Assembly: GCA_001599355.1 (NCBI GenBank)
Contig: BCGQ01000002.1
Span: 757,554-821,553, forward strand
Reading direction: 5' to 3'
Length of the DNA: 64,000 nucleotides
DNA from: Nakazawaea peltata
Lineage: Eukaryota; Ascomycota; Pichiomycetes; Alaninales; Pachysolenaceae
Shown here: positions 1 to 7,600 of the stretch, one piece after another
Numbering within the stretch: the first letter of the stretch is position 1
How the letters are laid out: each line of letters begins with the position of its first letter
Made by a program: the position numbers and the translations under genes
The notes under the pieces: generated by a model
Seen by the model: the letters and a program-made list of their open reading frames with translations, nothing else
What the model was told of the DNA's origin: nothing
Databases searched by the model: none

Positions 1-144
1 CGGTGTAAGCAAACGTTTTTGTACCATTAAATCAGCCTGTGACAGCCTTTCCTCGTCCTTTACTAGGACACCGGAAGGCTGTTGGATATCTGAACCAGTC
101 AGCAGCGTACCAGATTTTTCTTCAGTTAGTTGCGCAGATGGCAT
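1..144 (-). CDS. N-terminal fragment of an unidentified gene, cut by the window edge
   Basis: On the minus strand an ATG at 144 opens a frame that stays open for 48 codons to base 1. It begins MPSAQLTEEKSG (CTG read as Ala further in) and is polar, like the cytosolic tail of a transporter or a soluble protein; I cannot name it. Support for a real start is a TATAAATAG box on the same strand at 202..194, about 50 bases upstream. Another ATG at 188 opens a 20-codon frame that overlaps the main start and may lie upstream of the transcription start. The fragment is too short to be certain. Confidence 0.45.
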   Translation of the reverse strand, partial: MPSAQLTEEKSGTLLTGSDIQQPSGVLVKDEERLSQADLMVQKRLLTP

Positions 145-1054
145 CGGGCGTTGTTATTAGATCTTACGGTGCCAAGAAAGGTTCTCATCGACTCTATTTA
201 TATCAGTAAGGCTGAAAAATTCTTGATAGAAGGGGAGCCGCACGGACCTGCAGGTTCCTCGAAGTACGAAGGAAAAATAGCCCAGGATTTTGGTTAGCGA
301 GAAATGCGAAGAAGGTATTTAGTATGGGATCAGCTGCAGAGACGTTGAGGATGCCCAGGATAACCAGTGGGAGAACCGAGAAAGTTGCTGTTTCGCCACC
401 GCCACCCTCGATAGTATGGCAATTGAGGATGATTGGGGGTGATGATTGGGGGTGAGTCAGAGCCTCGCGAGGCTCCGGCCGATAAGGAAAAAATAATTAT
501 AATGCGAGGGATGCTACGGGCGAGATGCCGGGCAAGATGGCGGAAAAATATGGCAGATAAGATGAGATGAGGAAACTGATGGTGAGGCCGTTGAACTGAT
601 GAGGTGTTTAGGTTGGCCTAGATGAAATTGACTAGTTTTAGCATCTATGCGATCATATACGTTGTTATGTAGGATGGCATTAAATGTGGGTTCTTAAGAA
701 AGGCGGAGATGAGGATTCTCGAGTGGCGTCAGTAAGGAAAAGTAAATGCGAATACGATAAGGTGTGCGACAGAGGGGAAGTTCTATAGCAATCGGAATCA
801 TAGAGGGGATGAATTTATTTAAATCGATCAAGTGAATGACACAGAGGTGTATTGGGTGGATACTTTTGGTCGATCTTTTTACGTAGTTGAAGATCTGTTT
901 ACATATCATGCCAACCTAAGAAGGACAAACAACTAGTGTGAGTCTGCACCGATGAGATCTTAACTTCCATATTAGGCAATAATGCGTTACTATATGCACT
1001 ACCATAATTGTAATCCGAAATGCGACATATCATTTGTATTTTGCTCTGATAGAT

Positions 1055-1230
1055 CAAATTCAAAAAACATTTAAAGTCGTGCACATTCACACAATTGCCA
1101 TTTTAATTCTATTTACTAAATTAATACTTTGCTCACATCAACCAAATTCAAATTTTATCTAAAAGTCGTGTAAATACACACAATTACCGTTTATAGTTCT
1201 ATTTATAAATCAATGCTTTGCTCATTACTC
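1055..1230. repeat. Imperfect tandem duplication, two copies of about 88 bases
   Basis: Copy 1 is 1055-1142 and copy 2 is 1143-1230. Both start CAAATTCAAA, share AAAGTCGTG, CACACAATT and TTCTATTTA, and end near CTTTGCTCA. They differ by many substitutions, so the duplication is old. A second, shorter echo (ATAAATTGCTA followed by ATTAGGTC) occurs at about 1240 and 1280. The unit does not encode a protein that I recognise. Confidence 0.75.
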
Positions 1231-1560
1231 TGCTCATGTCTATAAATTGCTACACGATTAGGTCTACTAATCCTGTTTCTAATAAATTGCTATCTCATTA
1301 GGTCCACCGCATCCCACCCTTTACGATCAACAGAACAGTCCTAATTAACCCACGAGTTAAAATCCCAATAAACTTCAATTCAACCCCCCGTTTAGTACCG
1401 CCCAATAATGATTTCCCACCCAACCCCGTCGGTACTCCTCCCGTCGGGTTTCCCATCGTGCTGCATCACCCCCCAGCCGGATTCCACTTCAGTCCTATTT
1501 TGCTGCGCTACTTTTGGCAGCTCTGTCCAAAAATAGTAAAAGACACACATGGCCTTCCGA

Positions 1561-1572
1561 CGGCGCGCGCCG
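1561..1572. promoter_or_regulatory. Perfect CGG-N6-CCG palindrome in the URC1 promoter
   Basis: The 12 bases CGGCGCGCGCCG are self-complementary and contain CGG and CCG separated by six bases, the spacing known for Ppr1-type Zn2Cys6 regulators. It is flanked by TTCCG and CGGAA (1555-1575), giving a second nested inverted repeat. It sits about 250 bases before the URC1 ATG. Binding by a zinc-cluster activator of pyrimidine use is inferred from spacing and context only. Confidence 0.5.
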
Positions 1573-1602
1573 GAAATTCCATTTGCCTTATTCTGCTCAA
1601 AC

Positions 1603-1646
1603 CTTATCGCCTTGCATTTTGACCGGATTAAGCAGGCCTCGATAAG
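1603..1646. promoter_or_regulatory. Paired GATAAG motifs upstream of URC1
   Basis: CTTATC at 1603-1608 and GATAAG at 1641-1646 lie within about 220 bases of the URC1 start, between the palindrome and the TATA box. GATAAG is the binding core of fungal nitrogen GATA factors (Gln3/Gat1 type), so nitrogen-catabolite control of URC1 is plausible. Three more copies lie further upstream. Confidence 0.5.
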
Positions 1647-1824
1647 AGTGTGTAAGTAGGAGATGAGGGGGTGGGATTCGATATAAATTGGTGGGAGAAT
1701 CCCCTCCTGAAATGATCTGTTACTTCTCTCATCAACAGAGTTATTTCAGTTTGTTTCCATTACTATATAGCTTATAGTTTCTTATAGATACCATCTCTGA
1801 TTTCTACCTACATTACAATTGAAG

Positions 1825-3192
1825 ATGGCCCCAGCCGCTGTTAAGTCATACCACGCAGAAAACTGCCTTTTGAAGAACCATGACCACCACCATAGTGGGA
1901 TGACCTTCAAAGAGGAGAAACCTTTGGATTTCACAGAACTCAACGGTCTCTTTGGTAACAAGATTCACTTGACTACCGAGACTTCTGACCTTCTGATGAA
2001 GCCAATCCCATTGAATTTTGGTGCCTCTGATCCTCAAGTTAGAGGTCCAATTGTCGCTTCTAGATACGGTGATGGGTTATCCAAGCATAACGCTATTGGA
2101 TCCCATGCTGGTCCTTACTCGATTTACCATGCTTTGGCTGTTGCTTCTAACAATTTGAAGCTGGACCACAAGGCCGATTATACCGGTTCTGCTCCTCCTC
2201 ATGATTTCAAGCAACAACCTCAATGGGAAGGTGTAGAGAAGATTGTCTCTATGGACCCATTCGGTCATTTGGCCCCATGGTTGTTTGCCGATGTCAGCGA
2301 GAAGGAGAATGTTGAGATCAAGCCAACTATTGCTATCACTAAGGCTAATTTGCAAATGTACGAGTTGAAAGAGGCTGTAGAGACCGGAAATTTGCCAGTC
2401 GATGGTGACGTTTGTATCAACTCCAACGGTGATTTGAGAATTGTCAAGGTTGCTGTTGAGCCAGTTTGGTATTTACCAGGTGTTGCTAAGAGATTCAATA
2501 TCTCCGAGGGAACTTTAAGAAGAGCTTTGTTCGAAGACACCAACGGAATGTACCCAGAATTGATCACCAGACCAGACATTAAGACTTTCTTACCACCAAT
2601 TGGAGGTTTGACCGCCTACATTTTCGGTAACCCAGACTACTTATCTAACCCAGACAAGAAGGTTGCCTTGAGAATCCATGACGAATGTAACTCTTCAGAT
2701 GTCTTTGGATCTGATTTGTGTACCTGTCGTCCATACTTGATCTTTGGTATTATTGAGGCTGCTAAGCAGGCTCAACAAGGAGGTGTAGGTTTAGTTGTCT
2801 ACTTCAGAAAAGAAGGTAGATCTCTCGGAGAAATCACTAAGTACTTGGTTTACAATGCTAGAAAGAGTCTTGGTGACACTGCCGATGAGTATTTCCATAG
2901 AACCGAATGCATTGCCGGTGTTAGAGACATGAGATTCCAGAACTTGATGCCTGATGTCTTGCATTGGTTAGGTATTACTAAAATTGATAGAATGTTGAGT
3001 ATGTCTAATATGAAGCATGATGCTATTGTTGAACAAGGCATTCCAATCATTGAGAGAATTCCAATTCCAGATGAGATGATCCCACCAGATTCCAGAGTTG
3101 AGATTGATGCTAAGATTGCTTCTGGTTACTTTACTAATGGAAAGGTGAAAACTCAAGAGGAATTGAAGGAAGTTAAGGGAAGAAACTGGTGA
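1825..3192 (+). CDS. URC1: Uracil catabolism protein 1, GTP cyclohydrolase II-like
   Basis: This 455-residue protein matches the URC1 family, first known from Lachancea kluyveri, which acts in the URC route that breaks uracil down to yield usable nitrogen. It is a relative of GTP cyclohydrolase II. The cyclohydrolase-type metal cysteines are visible as C288, C299 and C301 (HDEC, then LCTC), followed by the RKEGRSLGE stretch that replaces the RQEGRGIG motif of true RibA. The long N-terminal half is typical of URC1 rather than of riboflavin enzymes. The first real ATG is 1825; the frame is open a little further upstream but only with TTG. The promoter has GATAAG motifs and a CGG-N6-CCG palindrome. 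The exact reaction of URC1 is not settled as far as I know. Confidence in the family is high. Confidence 0.93.
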   Translation: MAPAAVKSYHAENCLLKNHDHHHSGMTFKEEKPLDFTELNGLFGNKIHLTTETSDLLMKPIPLNFGASDPQVRGPIVASRYGDGLSKHNAIGSHAGPYSIYHALAVASNNLKLDHKADYTGSAPPHDFKQQPQWEGVEKIVSMDPFGHLAPWLFADVSEKENVEIKPTIAITKANLQMYELKEAVETGNLPVDGDVCINSNGDLRIVKVAVEPVWYLPGVAKRFNISEGTLRRALFEDTNGMYPELITRPDIKTFLPPIGGLTAYIFGNPDYLSNPDKKVALRIHDECNSSDVFGSDLCTCRPYLIFGIIEAAKQAQQGGVGLVVYFRKEGRSLGEITKYLVYNARKSLGDTADEYFHRTECIAGVRDMRFQNLMPDVLHWLGITKIDRMLSMSNMKHDAIVEQGIPIIERIPIPDEMIPPDSRVEIDAKIASGYFTNGKVKTQEELKEVKGRNW

Positions 3193-3546
3193 TTCTTCTT
3201 TGGCATTCTCTTGTATTTAATTAATGACATAATAAAAGTATAGATTGATGAGATGTAGGGCAGTAGGTTCAAGGTGCTAATAGCGTAAGATTCTAATGAC
3301 ACAAGATTCTAATACCACAGGTCAGTAACCGTAACATACCAGCTACTAAATGCTACTGCATACTAAATGCTACTGCTTGTAACTAGACGCTAGTAACCAC
3401 AAGAAGCTAGCACCCTACATGTCACGGACATCCAAAAAAGGCCGTCCCTACGCAAATCTACCTACATTTTATCAACGTTCCCCGAAGTAATCGTTTATTG
3501 GCTATCCCCAATCTAGATATAATATACATGTCAAATGATGAGTCAA
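3193..3546. other. Convergent 3' intergenic region with short repeats
   Basis: The space between the ends of URC1 and LSM2. It is AT-rich and contains a short tandem repeat (ACTAAATGCTACTGC twice around 3345-3377). No gene seen. Confidence 0.6.
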
Positions 3547-3989
3547 TTACCTTCCAATCTTATTTCCCGATGTAGCCAAAGCTTCTCTTCTAGATGCATC
3601 TTGTAAAAGGTTGGTATCAACAGTAGCAGGATTCAAGTAAATGTAACGAATAAATGAACCTCTGATGAACAAAGATTTGACTGCAACTAAATGAGGGTAT
3701 TTTTCAACGTCATTAATGTTCGATATACCGTCCAATTTCAAGTTCAAGAACTGATCCACGGATTTCAAAGTTCCCTTGATTTCGATGTCGTTTTTAAGCT
3801 GGATTGATCGTTAGTAATTTGGGTCCATAAACTTTGGGTTCTGCTACCTTTAACAAGTAGCCTCTCCGGTTTAACTTACTTCAACCGTCACCTATTATTG
3901 TTAGTAATCGATACTGAAAAAAAGGGGATCATCCAAACTTAACTCACCTCTTGGTCAACCAATGTCTTGAAAAATGAAAAGAACAACAT
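3547..3989 (-). CDS. LSM2: U6 snRNA-associated Sm-like protein LSm2, three exons
   Basis: LSm2 is a subunit of the LSm2-8 ring on U6 snRNA and of the LSm1-7 mRNA decay ring. The gene has exons at 3948-3989 (MLFFSFFKTLVDQE), 3880-3891 (only four codons, VTVE) and 3547-3798 (LKNDIEIKGT onward), giving 101 residues. Intron 1 (56 nt) starts GTGAGT and ends TACTAAC then AATAATAG. Intron 2 (81 nt) starts GTAAGT and has TACTAAC before its CAG. All junctions are in phase 0. The product matches the yeast protein closely, including the Sm1 core KSVDQFLNLKLD and the Sm2 core IRGSFIRYIYLN and NLLQDASRRE. The frame that begins at 3768 is only part of exon 3. The 12-nt exon is exceptionally short. Confidence 0.95.
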
Positions 3990-4251
3990 TTTGGCTTGTT
4001 ATTCGTATGAATTGGTTCTGACTGTGGTCTTTTTAAAGTCGTCAAAGGGCGCTTTGTCGATTTTTTTTAAATGAACGAGAAATTGGTAAGGTATGCACTA
4101 CTTTTCAGGAGAGGCATGGCGGGAGAAGTTGATGTGAGAGATGGGGAAAGTCGTGCACACCCAAATTACCCAATTAGGACCACTATGGAATCTAACCTTT
4201 AACATTTAATCTGTAGAGATATATGTATTTACAAGGTATATAATGAGTTAT

Positions 4252-5769
4252 TTACATAGATTTTGTGGTAACAACCTTACCAAGTTGACCATTCTTCTCT
4301 AAAAATTTCTTTAAAAGAACAGTATTAGCCATTGTTGGTCTTCTCAATTGTTGTAAAAGTACCACCATAGTAGTTAACAATCCCAAAGCTCCCAGCTGAT
4401 GAGCAGCAGCTAAATCTACAGGGACCAACCAAAGCAAAGTGCAGATACCCAAGGAAACTTGGATCATTCCGACTCCCATGGCAATATTCAAAGTCTTATA
4501 AGCGTTCTTAGGGATCTGATTTTTGATAGTATGAGAATAAAGATGGACTCCCATCACCGAGAAGAAAGTAGTCAACAGTAAGATTCTATGGTTCAATTGA
4601 ACCAAAGTTGGGTTCTCCAACACATTTCTCCAGATCAAATCTGAATCTGTTCTAGAATAGACTTTAGAGAACAACTCGTTCTTCGATGGAATGTAATCAT
4701 CTCCCATATGAGGGAAAGTATTGTAGATCAAACCAGCATCTAAACCGGCTACTAAAGCTCCAGACATGGCAGTGATGAAAGTGAGCACCAGTAAACCTTT
4801 GGTCATTCTAGTGAATGGTTTCAAAGACAGGTTATTGATTTTCTTGAAATAGTCAACGTAAAGTGTAGGATTTTTCATGATTTTGAAATTTCTCAACACT
4901 TGTAAACCGGTGTAAACCATCAGTGAATAAATGATGAACAGAGTTCCCAAATGCAGCAGTAATCTATATTGAGAGACGGTAGGTTTAGATTTACGTTCCT
5001 CCAACTGCTTCTCATCAAGACCACTTTCAACCATCCACCATCCAATAAAACCTTGGAAACCTAAACCGGCACAAATCAGAAGCATTTGCAGCAGCACAGT
5101 CTTACTAACTTTACGACGAGCAACAAAATACAAGGTTGGCAAGACAAATACCATACCAATAGTTCTACCTAATAAACGATGACTCCATTCCATGAAGAAA
5201 ATGAACTTGAAATCTTCCAAAGTGATATGAGAGTTCAACTGTTTGAATTCTGGAGAGTTTTGGTACTTTGCGAATTCTTCCTCCCAATCTTGCTGGTTCA
5301 TAGGAGGTAACAGACCGGTGATTGGTTTCCATTCGGTGATACTTAAACCTGACTCGGTTAATCTGGTCAATCCTCCTAAAATGACAATACCAAAGACCAA
5401 GACAGAAGTTCCAAGACAGAGGTATCCAGCCGCTTTATGAGAGTTGACAGGCCATTTGGATTTCAGTACTTTAGAAGCGGTGTTTGAAATAGTAGCAGAG
5501 GCAGATGAGCCGACGGTCTCGGAAACCGAAGCAGAAACCGTCGAATAGAATGAGCGCTGATGCCTAGCAACATTAGTGAACATCGATCTGTTGTAGTTGT
5601 TGATGATATTGGGGAAGATTCTGGTGGCTCCAACAGGAGCAGAGACCGAGTGGGCGGCTCTAGAAACGGTGTACAACGAGAAATTCTTGTTGAACAAATT
5701 GGGCTTTGCGATCAGCGACAAGATCGCTGAGTTCTTCGAGAAGAAAAACGACGATTTAGTCAACGACAT
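4252..5769 (-). CDS. COX15: Heme A synthase, mitochondrial inner membrane
   Basis: COX15 oxidises heme O to heme A for cytochrome c oxidase. The 505-residue protein has a Ser-rich presequence of about 100 residues, then about eight membrane segments. Family motifs are GGLTRLTESGLSITEWKP, FIFFMEWSHRLLGR (heme-ligand His), GFIGWWMVESGL, KPTVSQYRL, and a second His set at QLNHR and AAAHQ. With CTG read as Ala, two motifs become canonical: YRLAAHLG (codons at 4954-4959) and HQAGA (codon at 4393-4395). The neighbours RTR1 and EMP65 flank COX15 in Saccharomyces cerevisiae as well; here KRE6 and a TenA-like gene lie between. Confidence 0.97.
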   Translation of the reverse strand: MSLTKSSFFFSKNSAILSLIAKPNLFNKNFSLYTVSRAAHSVSAPVGATRIFPNIINNYNRSMFTNVARHQRSFYSTVSASVSETVGSSASATISNTASKVLKSKWPVNSHKAAGYLCLGTSVLVFGIVILGGLTRLTESGLSITEWKPITGLLPPMNQQDWEEEFAKYQNSPEFKQLNSHITLEDFKFIFFMEWSHRLLGRTIGMVFVLPTLYFVARRKVSKTVLLQMLLICAGLGFQGFIGWWMVESGLDEKQLEERKSKPTVSQYRLLLHLGTLFIIYSLMVYTGLQVLRNFKIMKNPTLYVDYFKKINNLSLKPFTRMTKGLLVLTFITAMSGALVAGLDAGLIYNTFPHMGDDYIPSKNELFSKVYSRTDSDLIWRNVLENPTLVQLNHRILLLTTFFSVMGVHLYSHTIKNQIPKNAYKTLNIAMGVGMIQVSLGICTLLWLVPVDLAAAHQLGALGLLTTMVVLLQQLRRPTMANTVLLKKFLEKNGQLGKVVTTKSM

Positions 5770-6002
5770 AGTGCTCTGTACAGAGGAGATGATGTTGTAA
5801 TTAAGAGCTCTTTGCTTGGCTCAGCTTAAAATTTTTTCCCGATTGGAAATTGAAGATTTTTAGTGGGACGAGTTTGTTTTAGTTAAGAGAGGTGCGCGGT
5901 TTTAGCGAGGGAATCCTGATTAGAGAGGGATGAAATAGATCGGAGGGAAGGGAAGGAGTGAAGGAGATGGGATGGAAATGATGAGACAAGATCATTTATT
6001 AA

Positions 6003-6686
6003 TTATTCACGATTATGACTATAACAATCGTTAAAGAACAGAATTTCGAGTTCGAGAGTTTGTTTGAAACGAAGCTCCATCTTGGACTTAATTTCGTCAG
6101 ATCCATTTTCGTAATATTTGTCACATAAATCTGTTAAGAATTTACACCATTCAGAAAAAAGGTGACCAGAATGAAGAGAAATCCACTCATTGTAGATCCA
6201 ATGTAAATCTTTGGAGTATTTAGGGTCTGCTAACCCTTTTTCAGCCCATTCCAAGTATACTTGCTCCATGACATAAATTGAGATGATCATCTCCTCAAAA
6301 GTGATTTGGGGGTTAGACACCAATTGAGTCTCGATAAAGTCGTCATTAAATCTCTTCAGTATATCCAATACGTAGTTATCTGGGAGAAGCTTTTCTTTCG
6401 GAAACAACTGTGACAAGAATTTCATGGAGTCGACAAAGAAGGTACTTTCGCTCGAACTAATGAAACCCACTTGCTTGCCGAAAACGATTGTTTCCTCGAT
6501 TTCGGAACCAACCGTTATAATCTTGGCCATCAATTTGAAAAACAGGTGAAAAAATTTGAAATCTTGGTGAAGATACACATAATATTTGTACAGATCCAAT
6601 TCCCCTGCGCATAACTCATTAGTCAAGCGATGAGAAGTTGCTTGAGCCCACAATTGGTTGTATTTTTCGGTTAAAATGGAAGCCAT
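6003..6686 (-). CDS. TenA/THI-4 family protein, PET18-like
   Basis: A 227-residue all-helical protein of the TenA/THI-4/PQQC fold. In yeasts this fold occurs alone (Pet18) or as the C-terminal part of Thi20-type thiamine enzymes. Family features are the N-terminal helix with LTNELCAGELDLYKYYVYLHQDFKF, the middle YVMEQVYLEWAEKG, and WIYNEWISLHSGHLFSEWCKFL near the end. The position where thiaminase-type TenA has its catalytic cysteine reads as part of IYVMEQVY, so this looks like the Cys-less TenA_E type. A role in thiamine salvage is inferred from the family only. It sits alone between COX15 and KRE6. Confidence 0.8.
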   Translation of the reverse strand: MASILTEKYNQLWAQATSHRLTNELCAGELDLYKYYVYLHQDFKFFHLFFKLMAKIITVGSEIEETIVFGKQVGFISSSESTFFVDSMKFLSQLFPKEKLLPDNYVLDILKRFNDDFIETQLVSNPQITFEEMIISIYVMEQVYLEWAEKGLADPKYSKDLHWIYNEWISLHSGHLFSEWCKFLTDLCDKYYENGSDEIKSKMELRFKQTLELEILFFNDCYSHNRE

Positions 6687-7600
6687 GGCAACTGAGTCTT
6701 GGTCAAAGGTATCGGGAGAGTTTAGATTATTTTTAGATTTTTATGCAGAATAAGCCAAGGTCTGGGGAGGAGAGGGTCTTCTAAGGGCACGCAAGTTGAT
6801 GCGAGTGCGCATGAATAGGACATAAATAGGGAAAATAAGAAAAAAAGGACAAGAAGGACAAGAAGGACAAGAAGGACAAGAAGGACAAGAAGGAGGCAGT
6901 TCAGTGGATAGATTTAAGGTGGTACGTTTTAAGGTGGAATCTACCTAAGGATGATGGTGCTGGGAGAAATTATTGATGGCTCATAATTGGGATACTTCAT
7001 TTGGAAAGCAATACATGTATAGTGCTGTGATATTGGGTTGAACTATAGACTGACCATCTGATACCTAGGATTATGCCCACCTAGTACCTTGGCTTGTGCC
7101 CACCTAGAACCTACGCTTGTGCCCTTGAGACTCTGCCCTTCTGCCCCAACTGCGCTCCCTTTTTTCCTACCGTATTTCCTACAGTATTTTCCTACAGTAT
7201 TTTCCTACCTGCCCACTACACACTAACTCGTGCTTGCCCTTTTATTGTCGATTTGCCCAGATTCCAAGAATAAACAACCCATTCCTAAGACAATTTACAC
7301 GAAACAATTTCAACCACCAAAAATTTTACAGTCCAATACAACTTTCCAAATACCATTCAAATATCGTACCCCTACGCTTTACCCTACGCTTTTTAACGCT
7401 TTACCCTACGCTTCCCCCATATCCCCACTAATATCGATCCCCGGAAACTTCCCTGGATCCCCGCCTCGACCCCACACGCATCACGTACATATCGGCGGCA
7501 AGACCCAAAAAGCCCCCAATATTTCTTTGTTTTTAGTGATTTTTTTGCCTGATTTCAGTTGGCGCTTTTACATTAGAGAAGCCTTAGACGATTAGAACCC
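6687..7600. other. Divergent intergenic region between the TenA-like gene and KRE6
   Basis: About 0.9 kb with low-complexity patches: a purine-rich 9-base tandem array near 6845, a triple echo of CCTACAGTATTTT around 7163-7210, and a pyrimidine-rich stretch before KRE6. The open frame at 7230-7595 has no ATG start and is rejected. No gene seen. Confidence 0.6.
6845..6889. repeat. Tandem array of a 9-base unit, five copies
   Basis: The unit AAGGACAAG is repeated five times without error at 6845-6889, followed by a partial AAGGAGG. It is a minisatellite in the promoter of the TenA-like gene and likely varies in copy number between strains. Confidence 0.95.

Larger units (their letters stand above)
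145..1824. other. Long intergenic region upstream of URC1
   Basis: About 1.7 kb without a convincing gene. Short minus-strand frames at 694-909 and 899-1090 look random. It holds GATAAG motifs (481-486, 556-561, 756-761, 1603-1608 on the minus strand, 1641-1646), an imperfect 88-base tandem duplication (1055-1230), a GC palindrome at 1561-1572 and a TATA box at 1682-1687. The last 220 bases look like the URC1 core promoter. A short upstream frame ATG at 1712 to TAG at 1777 lies 30 bases after the TATA box and may or may not be in the mRNA. Confidence 0.6.

Noticed and set aside
694-1090. Two minus-strand frames of 63 and 71 codons
   Set aside because: Overlapping, with unbiased composition, partly inside the tandem duplication; no protein-like pattern.
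5098-5110. TACTAAC on the plus strand
   Set aside because: It lies inside the uninterrupted COX15 coding sequence on the other strand.
7230-7595. 121-codon frame upstream of KRE6
   Set aside because: It begins with GTG, has no ATG near, is rich in Pro and Phe from a C/T-rich leader, and sits in the KRE6 promoter.
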